27,223 nucleotides of DNA, from NCBI GenBank assembly GCA_900545615.1, contig UQZM01000025.1:1-27223 (forward strand), read 5' to 3'. This DNA is from an uncultured Collinsella sp. (GTDB taxonomy: Bacteria > Actinomycetota > Coriobacteriia > Coriobacteriales > Coriobacteriaceae). Made by a program: the position numbers and the translations under genes. The notes beneath the pieces are model-generated. The model searched no databases. It worked only from the letters and a program-made list of their open reading frames with translations, and was not told where the DNA came from. Positions 15,653 to 23,247 of this stretch are shown here, piece by piece. Numbering within the stretch: position 1 is the stretch's first letter; every line of letters begins with the position of its first letter.

Positions 15653-16174
15653 TTGAGGTCCCAGTACAAAAACATCGCCCGTGTGGTCAAGCCGCACGGA
15701 AGGAAGGGGGAGGTCCTCGCGCAGCCGCTGCGGGGGCTTCCTTCTGTATTGACGCCGGGTATGCGCGTCGCCTTGACGCCGCCGGCGCTCAAGCGCGACC
15801 GTTTTTGCACGGTCGTATCCGTCACCGATACGGGCGATGGCGATCTGGTCTCGTTTGAGGGTATTGACGACTTGACGGCCGCCGAGGGCATCACCGGATG
15901 CTACGTGCTGGCAAATCGTGACGACTTTGAGCTCGATTCGCTCGACGCCGCCTATACCGACCTGATAGGTCGCGAGGTGGTCGACGAGCGCTTCGGTTCG
16001 CTCGGCACGATTGTCGAGATCATGTCGACGCCCGCCAACGATGTTTGGGTTGTCGAGGGCGATCGGTACGGCGAGGTGCTGATTCCTGTGATTGAGCAGG
16101 TTGTGCTCGATCTTCCCGATCAGGGGACAATTTCCGTCCACGTTATGGACGGTTTGATCGATATGGACAAGTAG
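15653..16174 (+). CDS. rimM: 16S rRNA processing protein RimM
   Basis: RimM helps 30S maturation by binding S19 and the 16S head. The 173-residue product has an N-terminal RimM barrel (IARVVKPHGRKGEVLAQPL, residues about 8-26) and a C-terminal PRC-barrel (LIGREVVDERFGSLGTIVEI, then NDVWVVEGDRYGEVLIPVI). Length is normal. The start is TTG at 15653, four bases after the upstream stop; GTAGAGG in the end of the KH gene may serve as ribosome-binding site. trmD follows after 10 bases behind GGGAGG. The neighbour order supports the call. Confidence 0.95.
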   Translation: MRSQYKNIARVVKPHGRKGEVLAQPLRGLPSVLTPGMRVALTPPALKRDRFCTVVSVTDTGDGDLVSFEGIDDLTAAEGITGCYVLANRDDFELDSLDAAYTDLIGREVVDERFGSLGTIVEIMSTPANDVWVVEGDRYGEVLIPVIEQVVLDLPDQGTISVHVMDGLIDMDK

Positions 16175-16184
16175 GGAGGAAAAC

Positions 16185-16943
16185 ATGCTGATCGAGACCC
16201 TTTCGGTCTTTCCCGAGATGTTTGAGCCCGTCATGTCCACGTCGATCTTGGGCCGCGCCCGCAAGGCCGGCCTTTTTGATTTTAAGGCCTATAACCTGCG
16301 TGACTGGACGCATGACCGTCATCGTACCGTCGATGACGAGCCGTACGGCGGCGGGCAGGGCATGCTCATGAAGGTCGAGCCTATCGCAGAGGCCATCGAG
16401 GCCATTAGCGCAGAGGGTCCCAAGCCGACGGTGGTGTTCTTTACCCCCTGTGGCGAGCCTTTTACGCAGCATGTGGCTGAGCGCCTGCTCAAAAGTGAGC
16501 GCCTGTTGTTTGTGTGCAGTCGCTACGAGGGCGTCGACGAGCGTGCGTATGCGTATGCCGATGAGCGTCTGTCGATCGGCGACTACGTGCTTACGGGCGG
16601 CGAGCTTCCCGCTATGGTCGTTGCCGATGCCGTCGTACGCCTGATTCCCGGCGCCCTTGGTGACGAGATGAGCAACGTCGATGAGTCGTTCTCGACTGCC
16701 GAGGACGGTGGCCTGCTCGAGTACGCGCAGTACACCCGTCCCGCCGAGTTCAACGGCGAGGGCGTGCCGCCGGTGCTCGTGAGCGGTGACCATGCCAAGG
16801 TTGACGCCTGGCGCCGTAAGAATGCCATCGAGCGCACCTGCCGCTGGCGTCCCGACCTGATCGAGACGGCGCGCCTTACGCCACAGGAGCGTGCGTACGC
16901 GCAGGAGATTCTGGACGCTTCGTATTCGCAGAGCGAGGAGTGA
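16185..16943 (+). CDS. trmD: tRNA (guanine37-N1)-methyltransferase TrmD
   Basis: TrmD methylates G37 next to the anticodon using S-adenosylmethionine and prevents frameshifting. The 252-residue product has the SPOUT-class trefoil-knot features: DDEPYGGGQGMLMKVEP near residues 47-63, the CSRYEGVDERAYAY segment, and SIGDYVLTGGELPAMV, which forms the cofactor-binding knot. The C-terminal domain has the R-x-W-R segment (TCRWRPDLIETARL). It starts at ATG 16185 behind AGGGAGG. lepB starts two bases after the stop codon, which indicates coupled expression. Confidence 0.97.
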   Translation: MLIETLSVFPEMFEPVMSTSILGRARKAGLFDFKAYNLRDWTHDRHRTVDDEPYGGGQGMLMKVEPIAEAIEAISAEGPKPTVVFFTPCGEPFTQHVAERLLKSERLLFVCSRYEGVDERAYAYADERLSIGDYVLTGGELPAMVVADAVVRLIPGALGDEMSNVDESFSTAEDGGLLEYAQYTRPAEFNGEGVPPVLVSGDHAKVDAWRRKNAIERTCRWRPDLIETARLTPQERAYAQEILDASYSQSEE

Positions 16944-16945
16944 GA

Positions 16946-17509
16946 ATGGTTCCATCGCAGCATTCCGCGTTGAGGGGCGCTTTAGAGTGGATCGCGGTCA
17001 TCGCGATCGCGCTCGTGGCCACCTTCCTGATCCGCACGTTTGTGATCGAGCCCTTTGTGGTGCCCACCGGCTCTATGGAGGACACAATCGAGATCGGCGA
17101 CCAGATCTTGGCGCAAAAGGTGAGCCTTGAGCTCGGCCAGCCCGTCAGCCAAGGTGATATCGTGGTATTCCACAACCCCGATGGCACCTCCGAGCACGAT
17201 GTTCTCGTCAAGCGTGTTATTGCCACGGCCGGCCAGACGGTCGACCTTCAGGACGGCAAGGTGGTCGTTGACGGCCAGGCGCTCGACGAGAGCTATACGA
17301 CGGGCATGAGCTGGCCGCTTTCGGCCCAGGCTCCCGGCGCTCAGGTAAGCTATCCTTACACCGTTCCCGACGGGTGCGTGTGGGTGATGGGCGACAACCG
17401 CGAAAACTCTGCCGACTCACGCTACTTTGGTCCCGTCGATCGCTCTGATTTGATCGCCGTGGCGCTCGTACGCTACTGGCCGCTCAACCGCATCGGCGCT
17501 ATCGACTAA
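16946..17509 (+). CDS. lepB: Type I signal peptidase
   Basis: This enzyme removes signal peptides from exported proteins on the outer face of the membrane. The 187-residue product has one N-terminal membrane segment (about residues 13-33) and the conserved boxes of the Ser/Lys dyad class: PTGSMEDTI with Ser43, DIVVFHNP, LVKRVIATAG with Lys89, and VMGDNRENSADSRYFGPV. ATG 16946 is preferred because GAGGAG (16935-16940) is 5 bases upstream; GTG 16940 in frame would overlap the trmD stop. It is the last gene of the rpsP-lepB unit. Only a weak TATAGT (17517-17522) lies between it and glyQ. Confidence 0.94.
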   Translation: MVPSQHSALRGALEWIAVIAIALVATFLIRTFVIEPFVVPTGSMEDTIEIGDQILAQKVSLELGQPVSQGDIVVFHNPDGTSEHDVLVKRVIATAGQTVDLQDGKVVVDGQALDESYTTGMSWPLSAQAPGAQVSYPYTVPDGCVWVMGDNRENSADSRYFGPVDRSDLIAVALVRYWPLNRIGAID

Positions 17510-17568
17510 AAACCGCTATAGTACAGTACCTAACCGTGTAATCGTTTCGACGAGGGGATATTAGAGGC

Positions 17569-18480
17569 ATGAACGCTTCATCGCTTTCCTTCCAAGACAT
17601 CATCCTGCGCCTCCAGCAGTACTGGGGCGAGCAGGGCTGCGTCATTATGCAGCCCTATGACTCCGAGGTCGGTGCCGGTACCTTCCACACCGCGACCACG
17701 CTGCGCTCGCTCGGTCCCGCCGAGTGGCGCACCTGCTACGCTCAGCCTTGCCGCCGTCCTGCCGACGGCCGCTACGGCGAGAATCCCAACCGCATGCAGC
17801 ACTACTATCAGTTCCAGGTGCTCATCAAGCCGTCGCCGGTCAACGCGCAGGAGCTCTACCTGGGTTCGCTGGCTGCTATCGGTCTGGACCCCAACGACCA
17901 TGACGTCCGTTTTGTCGAGGACGACTGGGAGAGCCCGACGCTCGGCGCCTGGGGCCTTGGCTGGGAGGTCTGGCTCAATGGCATGGAGGTCACGCAGTTT
18001 ACGTACTTCCAGCAGGTGGGCGGTATCGAGGTCGACCCCGTGCCCGTCGAGATCACCTATGGCCTGGAGCGCATCGCCATGTATGCGCAGGGCGTCAATT
18101 CCGTCTACGACCTGGTGTGGAGCTACCTGCCCGACGGCACGCCCATGACCTATGGCGACGTGTTCCTCGAGAACGAGCGCGAGTTCAGCGCCTACAACTT
18201 TGAGGTCGCCAACGTCGAGATGATGCGTCAGAAGTTTGACGACTACGAGGCCGAGTGCCACTCCTGTCTGGAGCGCAAGCTGCCGCTGCCGGCGTACGAC
18301 TGCGTCATGAAGTGCAGCCACGCCTTCAACCTGCTCGATGCCCGTGGCGCGCTGTCCGCGGTCGAGCGTGCCAACTACATCCTGCGCGTCCGCGCCGTCG
18401 CCAAGGCGTGCTGCGAGGCCTACATGGCCGAGGTCGCCGGAGTCAACGAGAATGCCGACCAGGAAGGCGAGGTGGCGTAA
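17569..18480 (+). CDS. glyQ: Glycyl-tRNA synthetase alpha subunit
   Basis: GlyQ is the catalytic (class II) subunit of the alpha2-beta2 glycyl-tRNA synthetase, which charges tRNA-Gly. The 303-residue product begins with the family pattern SFQDIILRLQQYWGEQGCVI. It then shows MQPYDSEVGAGTFHTATTL, RRPADGRYGENPNRMQHYYQ and VTQFTYFQQVGGIEVDPV, all diagnostic of the bacterial GlyQ subunit. Length is normal. The start ATG 17569 follows GAGGGG. glyS follows after 3 bases. The 59-base gap upstream is too short for a T-box leader, and I see no T-box sequence. Confidence 0.98.
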   Translation: MNASSLSFQDIILRLQQYWGEQGCVIMQPYDSEVGAGTFHTATTLRSLGPAEWRTCYAQPCRRPADGRYGENPNRMQHYYQFQVLIKPSPVNAQELYLGSLAAIGLDPNDHDVRFVEDDWESPTLGAWGLGWEVWLNGMEVTQFTYFQQVGGIEVDPVPVEITYGLERIAMYAQGVNSVYDLVWSYLPDGTPMTYGDVFLENEREFSAYNFEVANVEMMRQKFDDYEAECHSCLERKLPLPAYDCVMKCSHAFNLLDARGALSAVERANYILRVRAVAKACCEAYMAEVAGVNENADQEGEVA

Positions 18481-18483
18481 GCC

Positions 18484-20580
18484 ATGGCAGACGCTAAGGA
18501 TTTCCTGTTTGAGATCGGTACGGAAGAAATGCCCTCCGCACCGCTGAACAATGCCGTCAAGCAGCTTGGCACCATGATCGCCAAGGGTCTCGACGAGGCC
18601 GGTCTGGCCCACGGCGAGGTCCGCGTGATCTCGAGCCCGCGCCGCCTGGCTGCGCTCGTTGCCGACGTCGCCACCGCGACCGACGAGGTTCACGAGGTCA
18701 AGCGCGGCCCCGCGGCAAACATTGCCTTTGATGCCGACGGTAACGCCACCAAGGCCGCCCAGGGCTTTGCCCGCAAGTGCGGTGTGGCTGCCGAGGACCT
18801 GGTCCGTCGCGAGGACACCGACGGCCGCGAGTACGTGTTCGCCGAGAAGAACATTCCCTCCGCTCCGGCTACCCCGATCCTGACGGCCCTGTGCGAGAAG
18901 ACCATCGCCGGTCTGCAATGGCCCAACTACCGCTCTCAGCGCTGGGGCCACGAGCACGCCACGTTTGTACGTCCGGTCCGCTGGATCTGCTGCCTTTTGG
19001 GCGAGGACGTCGTGCCCGTGTCGTTTGCCGACGTGACGAGCGGCAACACCACGCGCGGCCATCGCGTCCTGGGCCCCGGTGACCATGTGGTCGCCAGCCC
19101 CGCTGTTTACGAGCAGGTGCTCGAGGACGCCGGCGTGCTCTCTTCCGAGCGCCGTCGCGAGGCCATCCTTGCCGGAATCGCCGAGGTCGAGGCTGCCCGT
19201 CCTGGCTGCCACGTCGATACGCCCAAGAAGGTCTTCGAGGAGGTCATCAACCTCTGCGAGTGGCCGACGGTGCTCGTCGGTACCTTCGATGAGGAGTTCC
19301 TCAAGGTCCCGCACGAGATCATCTGCGAGTCTATGCTCACCAACCAGCGCTACTTCCCGATTTATGACGGCGAGGGCAAGCTGACGCGTGAGTTCGTGAT
19401 TGTCTCCAACAGCAAGCCCGAGAACGCCGAGCGCGTGATCGACGGCAACGAGCGCGTTGTGCGCGCCCGCCTGGATGACGCCAAGTTCTTCTACGAGGAG
19501 GATCTGAAGATCTCCCTCGACGAGTTCCGCGAGCGTCTGGCCAAGGTCGCCTTCCAGGAGAAGCTCGGCAGCGTGCTCGCCAAGTCCGAGCGTATTGAGC
19601 AGCTCGCGCTCGCTATTGCCCGCGAGGCTCACCTGGGTGCCCACCTGGCCGCCGATGCCGGCCGCGCCGCTCACCTGTGCAAGGCCGACCTGGTGTCCAA
19701 CGCCGTTGTCGAGTTCACGAGCCAGCAGGGCGTGATGGGCGGTTACTACGCCATCGCGATGGGGGAGAACGACGAGGTCGCCCACGCCATTCGCGATCAC
19801 TATCGTCCCCGCTTCGCCGGCGACGAGCTGCCCGAGGGTACCGCTGGCTGCATCGTGGCCTGCGCCGACAAGCTCGATACCATTGCCGGTATTTTTGCCA
19901 TCGGCGAGCCCCCGACCGGCTCTTCCGACCCGTACGCGCTGCGTCGTGCCGCCATCGGCATCATCAACATCCTGCGCGACCGTCTGCCGATCGACCCCAC
20001 GTCGCTCATCGACTTTGCGCTCGAGCTCTATAGCGAGCAGGGCATTGAGTTTGACGCCGCCGAGGTCGCCCAGCAGGTCCGTGACTTCTTCCACGGCCGT
20101 CTGGTGAGCATGGCTCGCGATGAGAAGATCCCGGCCGACACCGTTGCCGCCGTTTCCGCGGTGCACATTATTGCCCCGTCGGTCTTCTTCGCCCGCTGCG
20201 CCGCCCTCGACGAGGCCCGCAAGAACGACGCCGAGACCTTCGACAACCTGGCGACTGCCTACGCCCGCGCCGCGCATATCTCCAAGCCCGAGCTGGGCGT
20301 GGAGTACGACCGCGCCCTGATGGGCGAGGTCGAGCTTGCGCTTGCCGACGCCTCCGAGGCCGCCCAGACCGCCGTCGACGCCGCCCTTGCTGCCGAGGAT
20401 TACCCTGCCGCGTTTGCCGCCCTGGCCGCCCTGCGCGCGCCCATCGACCGTTTCTTCGACGAGGTCATGGTCATGGACAAGGACGAGCAGCTCCGCGATA
20501 ATCGCCTTAAGCTGCTTAACCGCTTCGAGGCCGTTTTCTCCGGCATCGCCAACATCGGTGAGCTTGCCCGCAAAAAGTAA
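18484..20580 (+). CDS. glyS: Glycyl-tRNA synthetase beta subunit
   Basis: GlyS is the tRNA-recognising subunit that pairs with GlyQ. The 698-residue product, a normal length, begins FLFEIGTEEMPSAPLNNAV and contains the family motifs FVRPVRWICCLLG, MLTNQRYFPIYD, and ARLDDAKFFYEEDLK in the middle. The segment GEPPTGSSDPYALRRAAIGI appears in the last third, and a helical anticodon-binding-type domain ends the protein (RFFDEVMVMDKDEQLRDNRLKLL). It starts at ATG 18484. ppsR begins 34 bases after the stop. A very long open frame on the opposite strand here (17578-20832) is a codon-bias shadow. Confidence 0.97.
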   Translation: MADAKDFLFEIGTEEMPSAPLNNAVKQLGTMIAKGLDEAGLAHGEVRVISSPRRLAALVADVATATDEVHEVKRGPAANIAFDADGNATKAAQGFARKCGVAAEDLVRREDTDGREYVFAEKNIPSAPATPILTALCEKTIAGLQWPNYRSQRWGHEHATFVRPVRWICCLLGEDVVPVSFADVTSGNTTRGHRVLGPGDHVVASPAVYEQVLEDAGVLSSERRREAILAGIAEVEAARPGCHVDTPKKVFEEVINLCEWPTVLVGTFDEEFLKVPHEIICESMLTNQRYFPIYDGEGKLTREFVIVSNSKPENAERVIDGNERVVRARLDDAKFFYEEDLKISLDEFRERLAKVAFQEKLGSVLAKSERIEQLALAIAREAHLGAHLAADAGRAAHLCKADLVSNAVVEFTSQQGVMGGYYAIAMGENDEVAHAIRDHYRPRFAGDELPEGTAGCIVACADKLDTIAGIFAIGEPPTGSSDPYALRRAAIGIINILRDRLPIDPTSLIDFALELYSEQGIEFDAAEVAQQVRDFFHGRLVSMARDEKIPADTVAAVSAVHIIAPSVFFARCAALDEARKNDAETFDNLATAYARAAHISKPELGVEYDRALMGEVELALADASEAAQTAVDAALAAEDYPAAFAALAALRAPIDRFFDEVMVMDKDEQLRDNRLKLLNRFEAVFSGIANIGELARKK

Positions 20581-20614
20581 GCTAGCCTGCGCATAAGCGC
20601 AAAAGGAGCCCCGC

Positions 20615-21490
20615 ATGGATTGCCCGGTCACCGCTCGTCCCACCGTTATCGTTATCTCCGACTCGCTCGGTGATACCGCTTGTGAGGTGGTGCTTGCGGC
20701 GTCCGGGCAATTTGATGAAGGGGCTTTTCGTGTTTTACGTCTGTCTAAGGTGACCTCGGTGGAGCAGGTCAAGTCGTTTGTGGGCCCGCGAGTCGATGCC
20801 GACCATCGTGATATCGCCGTGTTCCATACCATCGTCGATCCGGCGCTTCGTGCTCGCGTGCTCGACTACTTGGGCATGCTGCACATTCGCTCGGTCGACC
20901 TGATCGGCCCGACGCTTGCCGTGCTGTCGTCGCTCATTGGTGTGCCGCCCAAGGGCGTTGCGGGTGTGATTCATAAGACCGACGATCGCTATTTCCATCG
21001 TATCGAGGCTATGGAGTATTTCGTTGAGCACGATGACGGGCGCGGCTGCGATGATCTGTCGGATGCCGATATCGTGCTGCTGGGTGTATCCCGCACGTCC
21101 AAGACGCCGCTGTCGATGTATTTGGCCTATCAGGGCTACAAGGTCGCCAACGTTCCGTTGGCGCACGGTATGGAGCCGCCTAAGTCGATTTACGAGGTAG
21201 ACCCGATGCGGTTGTTTGGCCTGATTTCGACCGTCGACGTTATTTCTGAGATTCGCGATAGCCGCTTGGGCGACGACTATGCCCGTGCCGTCGCCGGCTC
21301 CTATGCCGAGCCCGAGAGCGTGCGAAGCGAGCTCGAGGAGGCTCGTGCTCTCATGAAGCGCCTGGGTTGCTTTGTAGTGCGTACCGACGGCAAGGCGATC
21401 GAGGAGAGCGCCTCCGAGATCATCGCTCACCTCGATGAGATCCAGGAAGCAAGGGCCCGCCGAGCCGTCCGCCGCGCCCAGCAGCAGTAA
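20615..21490 (+). CDS. ppsR: Pyruvate, phosphate dikinase regulatory protein (DUF299)
   Basis: This bifunctional kinase/phosphorylase uses ADP to phosphorylate, and phosphate to reactivate, pyruvate phosphate dikinase or PEP synthase. The 291-residue product shows the family start VIVISDSLGDTACEVVLAA. The HKTDDRYFHRIEAMEYFVEHDDG segment follows, compressed around residue 125, then the P-loop-like LLGVSRTSKTPLSMYLA near residue 155 and YKVANVPL. The C-terminus is basic (ARRAVRRAQQQ). It starts at ATG 20615 behind AAAAGGAG. In many Gram-positive genomes ppsR stands next to ppdK, its substrate's gene. Here the gene ends at a sharp change in base composition and no ppdK is present, so an insertion at this point is likely. 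Confidence 0.93.
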   Translation: MDCPVTARPTVIVISDSLGDTACEVVLAASGQFDEGAFRVLRLSKVTSVEQVKSFVGPRVDADHRDIAVFHTIVDPALRARVLDYLGMLHIRSVDLIGPTLAVLSSLIGVPPKGVAGVIHKTDDRYFHRIEAMEYFVEHDDGRGCDDLSDADIVLLGVSRTSKTPLSMYLAYQGYKVANVPLAHGMEPPKSIYEVDPMRLFGLISTVDVISEIRDSRLGDDYARAVAGSYAEPESVRSELEEARALMKRLGCFVVRTDGKAIEESASEIIAHLDEIQEARARRAVRRAQQQ

Positions 21491-21495
21491 CTACT

Positions 21496-21513
21496 GAGTA
21501 GCTAATTTGGGAC
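21496..21513 (+). repeat. End-of-operon repeat-like motif, copy 2
   Basis: AGTAGCTAATTTGGGACG begins six bases after the ppsR stop and matches the copy after rsfS (13468-13485) at 16 of 18 positions. No terminator hairpin with a T run follows here, unlike at the first copy. Confidence 0.45.
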
Positions 21514-21945
21514 GTGTCTCTATAGTATTGTCAAATCTCCTGGGACGAGCCCGCCCTCCTCGAGTCGCTCGGGAGGCTCGGCGTTGCAGAGACGGCGAGG
21601 CCGGACGGGGATTACCTCTTCGTGATGGAGGGGAACCCCGGCGCTGGAGGGCGACGGGGAGGCGCCTCGGGTGCAGCTACACAAGGGGGCCTGTCCACGA
21701 GGTCCACGTGCGGGAAGTCAATTAATTTACCGTTCAAAAAGGGGGCAATGTGGGAAAGGGCCAAGCCGACTATTGAAATGACGATAAAGACGAGGCATCC
21801 TGATGTATGTCGGAATATAGATAGGACAAAACGTATCATCTATATCGCTTCTATGAAACCCGATGCAAGTTCTTCTCAATCTCGAAATAGATTGAAGGCA
21901 TTGAGAGGAACTTTATACTACAAAAATCGTAGGTCTGCCACCTAG
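21511..21945 (+). pseudogene. Remnant of a high-GC reading frame fused to unrelated low-GC sequence
   Basis: After ppsR one frame is open from about 21511 to the TAG-type stop at 21945. The first part reads like real protein (SIVKSPWDEPALLESLG, then ARPDGDYLFVMEGN, to about 21630), with codon use like the core genome. From about 21635 it becomes low-complexity Gly/Ser/Thr, and from 21720 it runs into AT-richer DNA with no protein character. There is no ribosome-binding site at its start. I do not recognise the parent gene. I read it as the edge of a broken gene left where the cassette joins the chromosome. Confidence 0.4.
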
Positions 21946-22042
21946 ACAGAAGAAGTGATTTTGTATGCGGAATCTTGCATTTTGAAAACCGGTGCCAACT
22001 ATGAGGTGTGAGTCGGGCTCGGTAAAGCGCGGGGGAAATGAG
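21721..22042. other. Non-coding low-GC stretch at cassette edge
   Basis: About 320 bases of AT-richer sequence lie between the high-GC remnant and the terminator of the - strand gene set. I find no convincing gene on either strand, no tRNA-like end and no clear insertion-sequence ends. The open frames across it have no ribosome-binding sites and no recognisable protein character. Confidence 0.5.
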
Positions 22043-22080
22043 ATAGGCTGCGCGTCATCAGAGAGTGGCGCGCAGCCTAT
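22043..22080 (-). terminator. Hairpin terminator of the radical SAM/methyltransferase gene set
   Basis: ATAGGCTGCGCG (22043-22054) and CGCGCAGCCTAT (22069-22080) form a perfect 12-bp stem with a 14-base loop. It lies 26 bases beyond the last stop codon of the - strand genes. Read on the - strand, the sequence after the stem is CTCATTTCCCCC, so the T run is weak and termination may be partial. Confidence 0.65.
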
Positions 22081-22106
22081 TGACCTGCTTTCGTATGACG
22101 GATGCT

Positions 22107-22925
22107 TTAGAGGATCCAGGGGCCAAGTGGGTTGCCATCTGCGGAGCAGTCTTGAATCGTTAGGATGGGATTTTGAAAGGGCTGTCTCTCCCTCCACGCC
22201 TTCAAGTGATAGGTGCAGACGCGGTCGTAGTGGATTTTTTTGTATGCGCGCGATATCTGTTTTACAGCCTCCTCTTTGCTGGAATATTTTCCTGGAGCAT
22301 GTGCAACAGATGTGCATGCGATACCGTCGATCCAGCCAGATTGGGGTCCGAGGTTAAAGCTCGAGATTATTGTCAAGACGCCATTGAGGCCAGCTTGCAA
22401 CAAATCGTTCTGTATTCGTTCAAATGCTGATTGATTGTTGGTTCCAAGGCCAATCATTCCAATTGCAGAGAGGTATCCGCTATCAGTGAGTTTATCTCCT
22501 GCACCTCGAATAACCTTGCTTGTGATGTTGAGGCCATCTGGGCCGCCATCGCCAACGAAGGGGTATGGTACGTCTTCTGGGATTGGGAGCAAAGGAGGAT
22601 TCACCGTAATGAGTTCATAGCTGCAAGAGCTTTCGATATTGTTTAGTGCGTTGTAGAGACTTCCGGTTAGAACAGTTAAATCTTCGCTAATACCATTGAC
22701 CAGTGCGTTTAGTTGGCAGATTTCTGAGGCGATTGGATTGATATCTATCGCCGTGACGTGCATTCCAGATTTTGCCAGTATGAGTGCCTGGATGCCTGGT
22801 CCAGAGCAGAGGTCTAAGGCATTCTTTCCGGGGGATGGGCTTAGCCGACGAGCGAGCCCAATTGAAACAGCCAAAATATAGTAAAGGCGAGGGTGATGGC
22901 GCATCGGCAAAAAGCCAGATGCCAT
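22107..22925 (-). CDS. PrmC-like SAM-dependent methyltransferase, catalytic part (frameshifted gene)
   Basis: This frame encodes a class I methyltransferase domain of 272 codons. It has motif I LDLCSGPGIQALIL (residues 37-50), an acidic residue in AIDINPIA (Asp61) and the NPPL motif (109-112), followed by GDGGPDGLNI. NPPY/NPPL motifs are typical of enzymes that methylate amide or exocyclic amine nitrogens, such as PrmC acting on Gln. The ATG at 22925 has no ribosome-binding site and lies inside another frame (22687-23247) that encodes what looks like the N-terminal domain of the same protein. The two frames differ by +1. Removing one base from the A5 run at 22909-22913 (T5 on the coding strand) joins them as GIWLLPMRHHPRLYY. 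The intact protein would have about 380 residues. A sequencing error or true inactivation are both possible. Confidence 0.75.
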   Translation of the reverse strand: MASGFLPMRHHPRLYYILAVSIGLARRLSPSPGKNALDLCSGPGIQALILAKSGMHVTAIDINPIASEICQLNALVNGISEDLTVLTGSLYNALNNIESSCSYELITVNPPLLPIPEDVPYPFVGDGGPDGLNITSKVIRGAGDKLTDSGYLSAIGMIGLGTNNQSAFERIQNDLLQAGLNGVLTIISSFNLGPQSGWIDGIACTSVAHAPGKYSSKEEAVKQISRAYKKIHYDRVCTYHLKAWRERQPFQNPILTIQDCSADGNPLGPWIL

Positions 22926-23247
22926 GATATCGGATTAGAGATAAACCGGAAAGGGAGGCATTGCCATTGTGCTTGCTTAGCAGCCCGAGTGAGGCTATGG
23001 TTTCAACAGTGCCTTTCAACAGACTTCTTTTTGCCACTTCTGAATCGAGATCAATCTCTCCACCTAGCATCAGGAAGGAGACGATCTCTTGATGCTCCCT
23101 GTCAAGTTGATCCCAGATGCGATGCGCGCATTCAAAAGGATCTATAGATATGTCAAGTGTGTCTAAAAAATCTGTTACTCCAAGAGTGTCCAATCTACGG
23201 AGTGGATTACTCGAGAGCGAATTTAAAGAGGGTAGCACTTCAATCAT
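22687..23247 (-). CDS. N-terminal part of the frameshifted methyltransferase
   Basis: This frame starts at ATG 23247, overlapping the end of the radical SAM gene by 8 bases. The first 110 or so residues look like real helical, winged-helix-like protein (DPFECAHRIWDQLDREHQEI, and VETIASLGLLSKHNG). After about 22915 the frame continues, but the sequence loses protein character (WTRHPGTHTGKIWNARHG), because it is then a shadow of the methyltransferase domain read in the next frame. ATG 23262 and TTG 23298 are alternative starts; none has a strong ribosome-binding site, which fits translational coupling. The N-terminal domain probably gives substrate or leader-peptide recognition; this is an inference. 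Confidence 0.6.
   Translation of the reverse strand: MIEVLPSLNSLSSNPLRRLDTLGVTDFLDTLDISIDPFECAHRIWDQLDREHQEIVSFLMLGGEIDLDSEVAKRSLLKGTVETIASLGLLSKHNGNASLSGLSLIRYHGIWLFADAPSPSPLLYFGCFNWARSSAKPIPRKECLRPLLWTRHPGTHTGKIWNARHGDRYQSNRLRNLPTKRTGQWY

Noticed and set aside
17510..17568. T-box riboswitch ahead of glyQ
   Set aside because: The gap is only 59 bases and lacks both the T-box sequence and a terminator/antiterminator pair.
17578..20832. A 1084-codon open frame on the - strand opposite glyQ, glyS and the start of ppsR
   Set aside because: It is the mirror of three well-supported genes; its composition (Gly, Leu, Val, Asp, His) is the usual result of reading GAG/GAC/CTC-rich codons backwards, and it ignores gene borders.
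21541..21635. Similarity of DGDYLFVMEGN to transposase segments of the GDYxLxxKGNQ type
   Set aside because: The catalytic context and the following NQ are missing and the preceding sequence does not fit; no inverted terminal repeats were found, so I do not call an insertion sequence.
21913..22317. A 134-codon - strand frame across the terminator and methyltransferase end
   Set aside because: It runs through the perfect hairpin and overlaps the end of the methyltransferase in another frame; no protein character.
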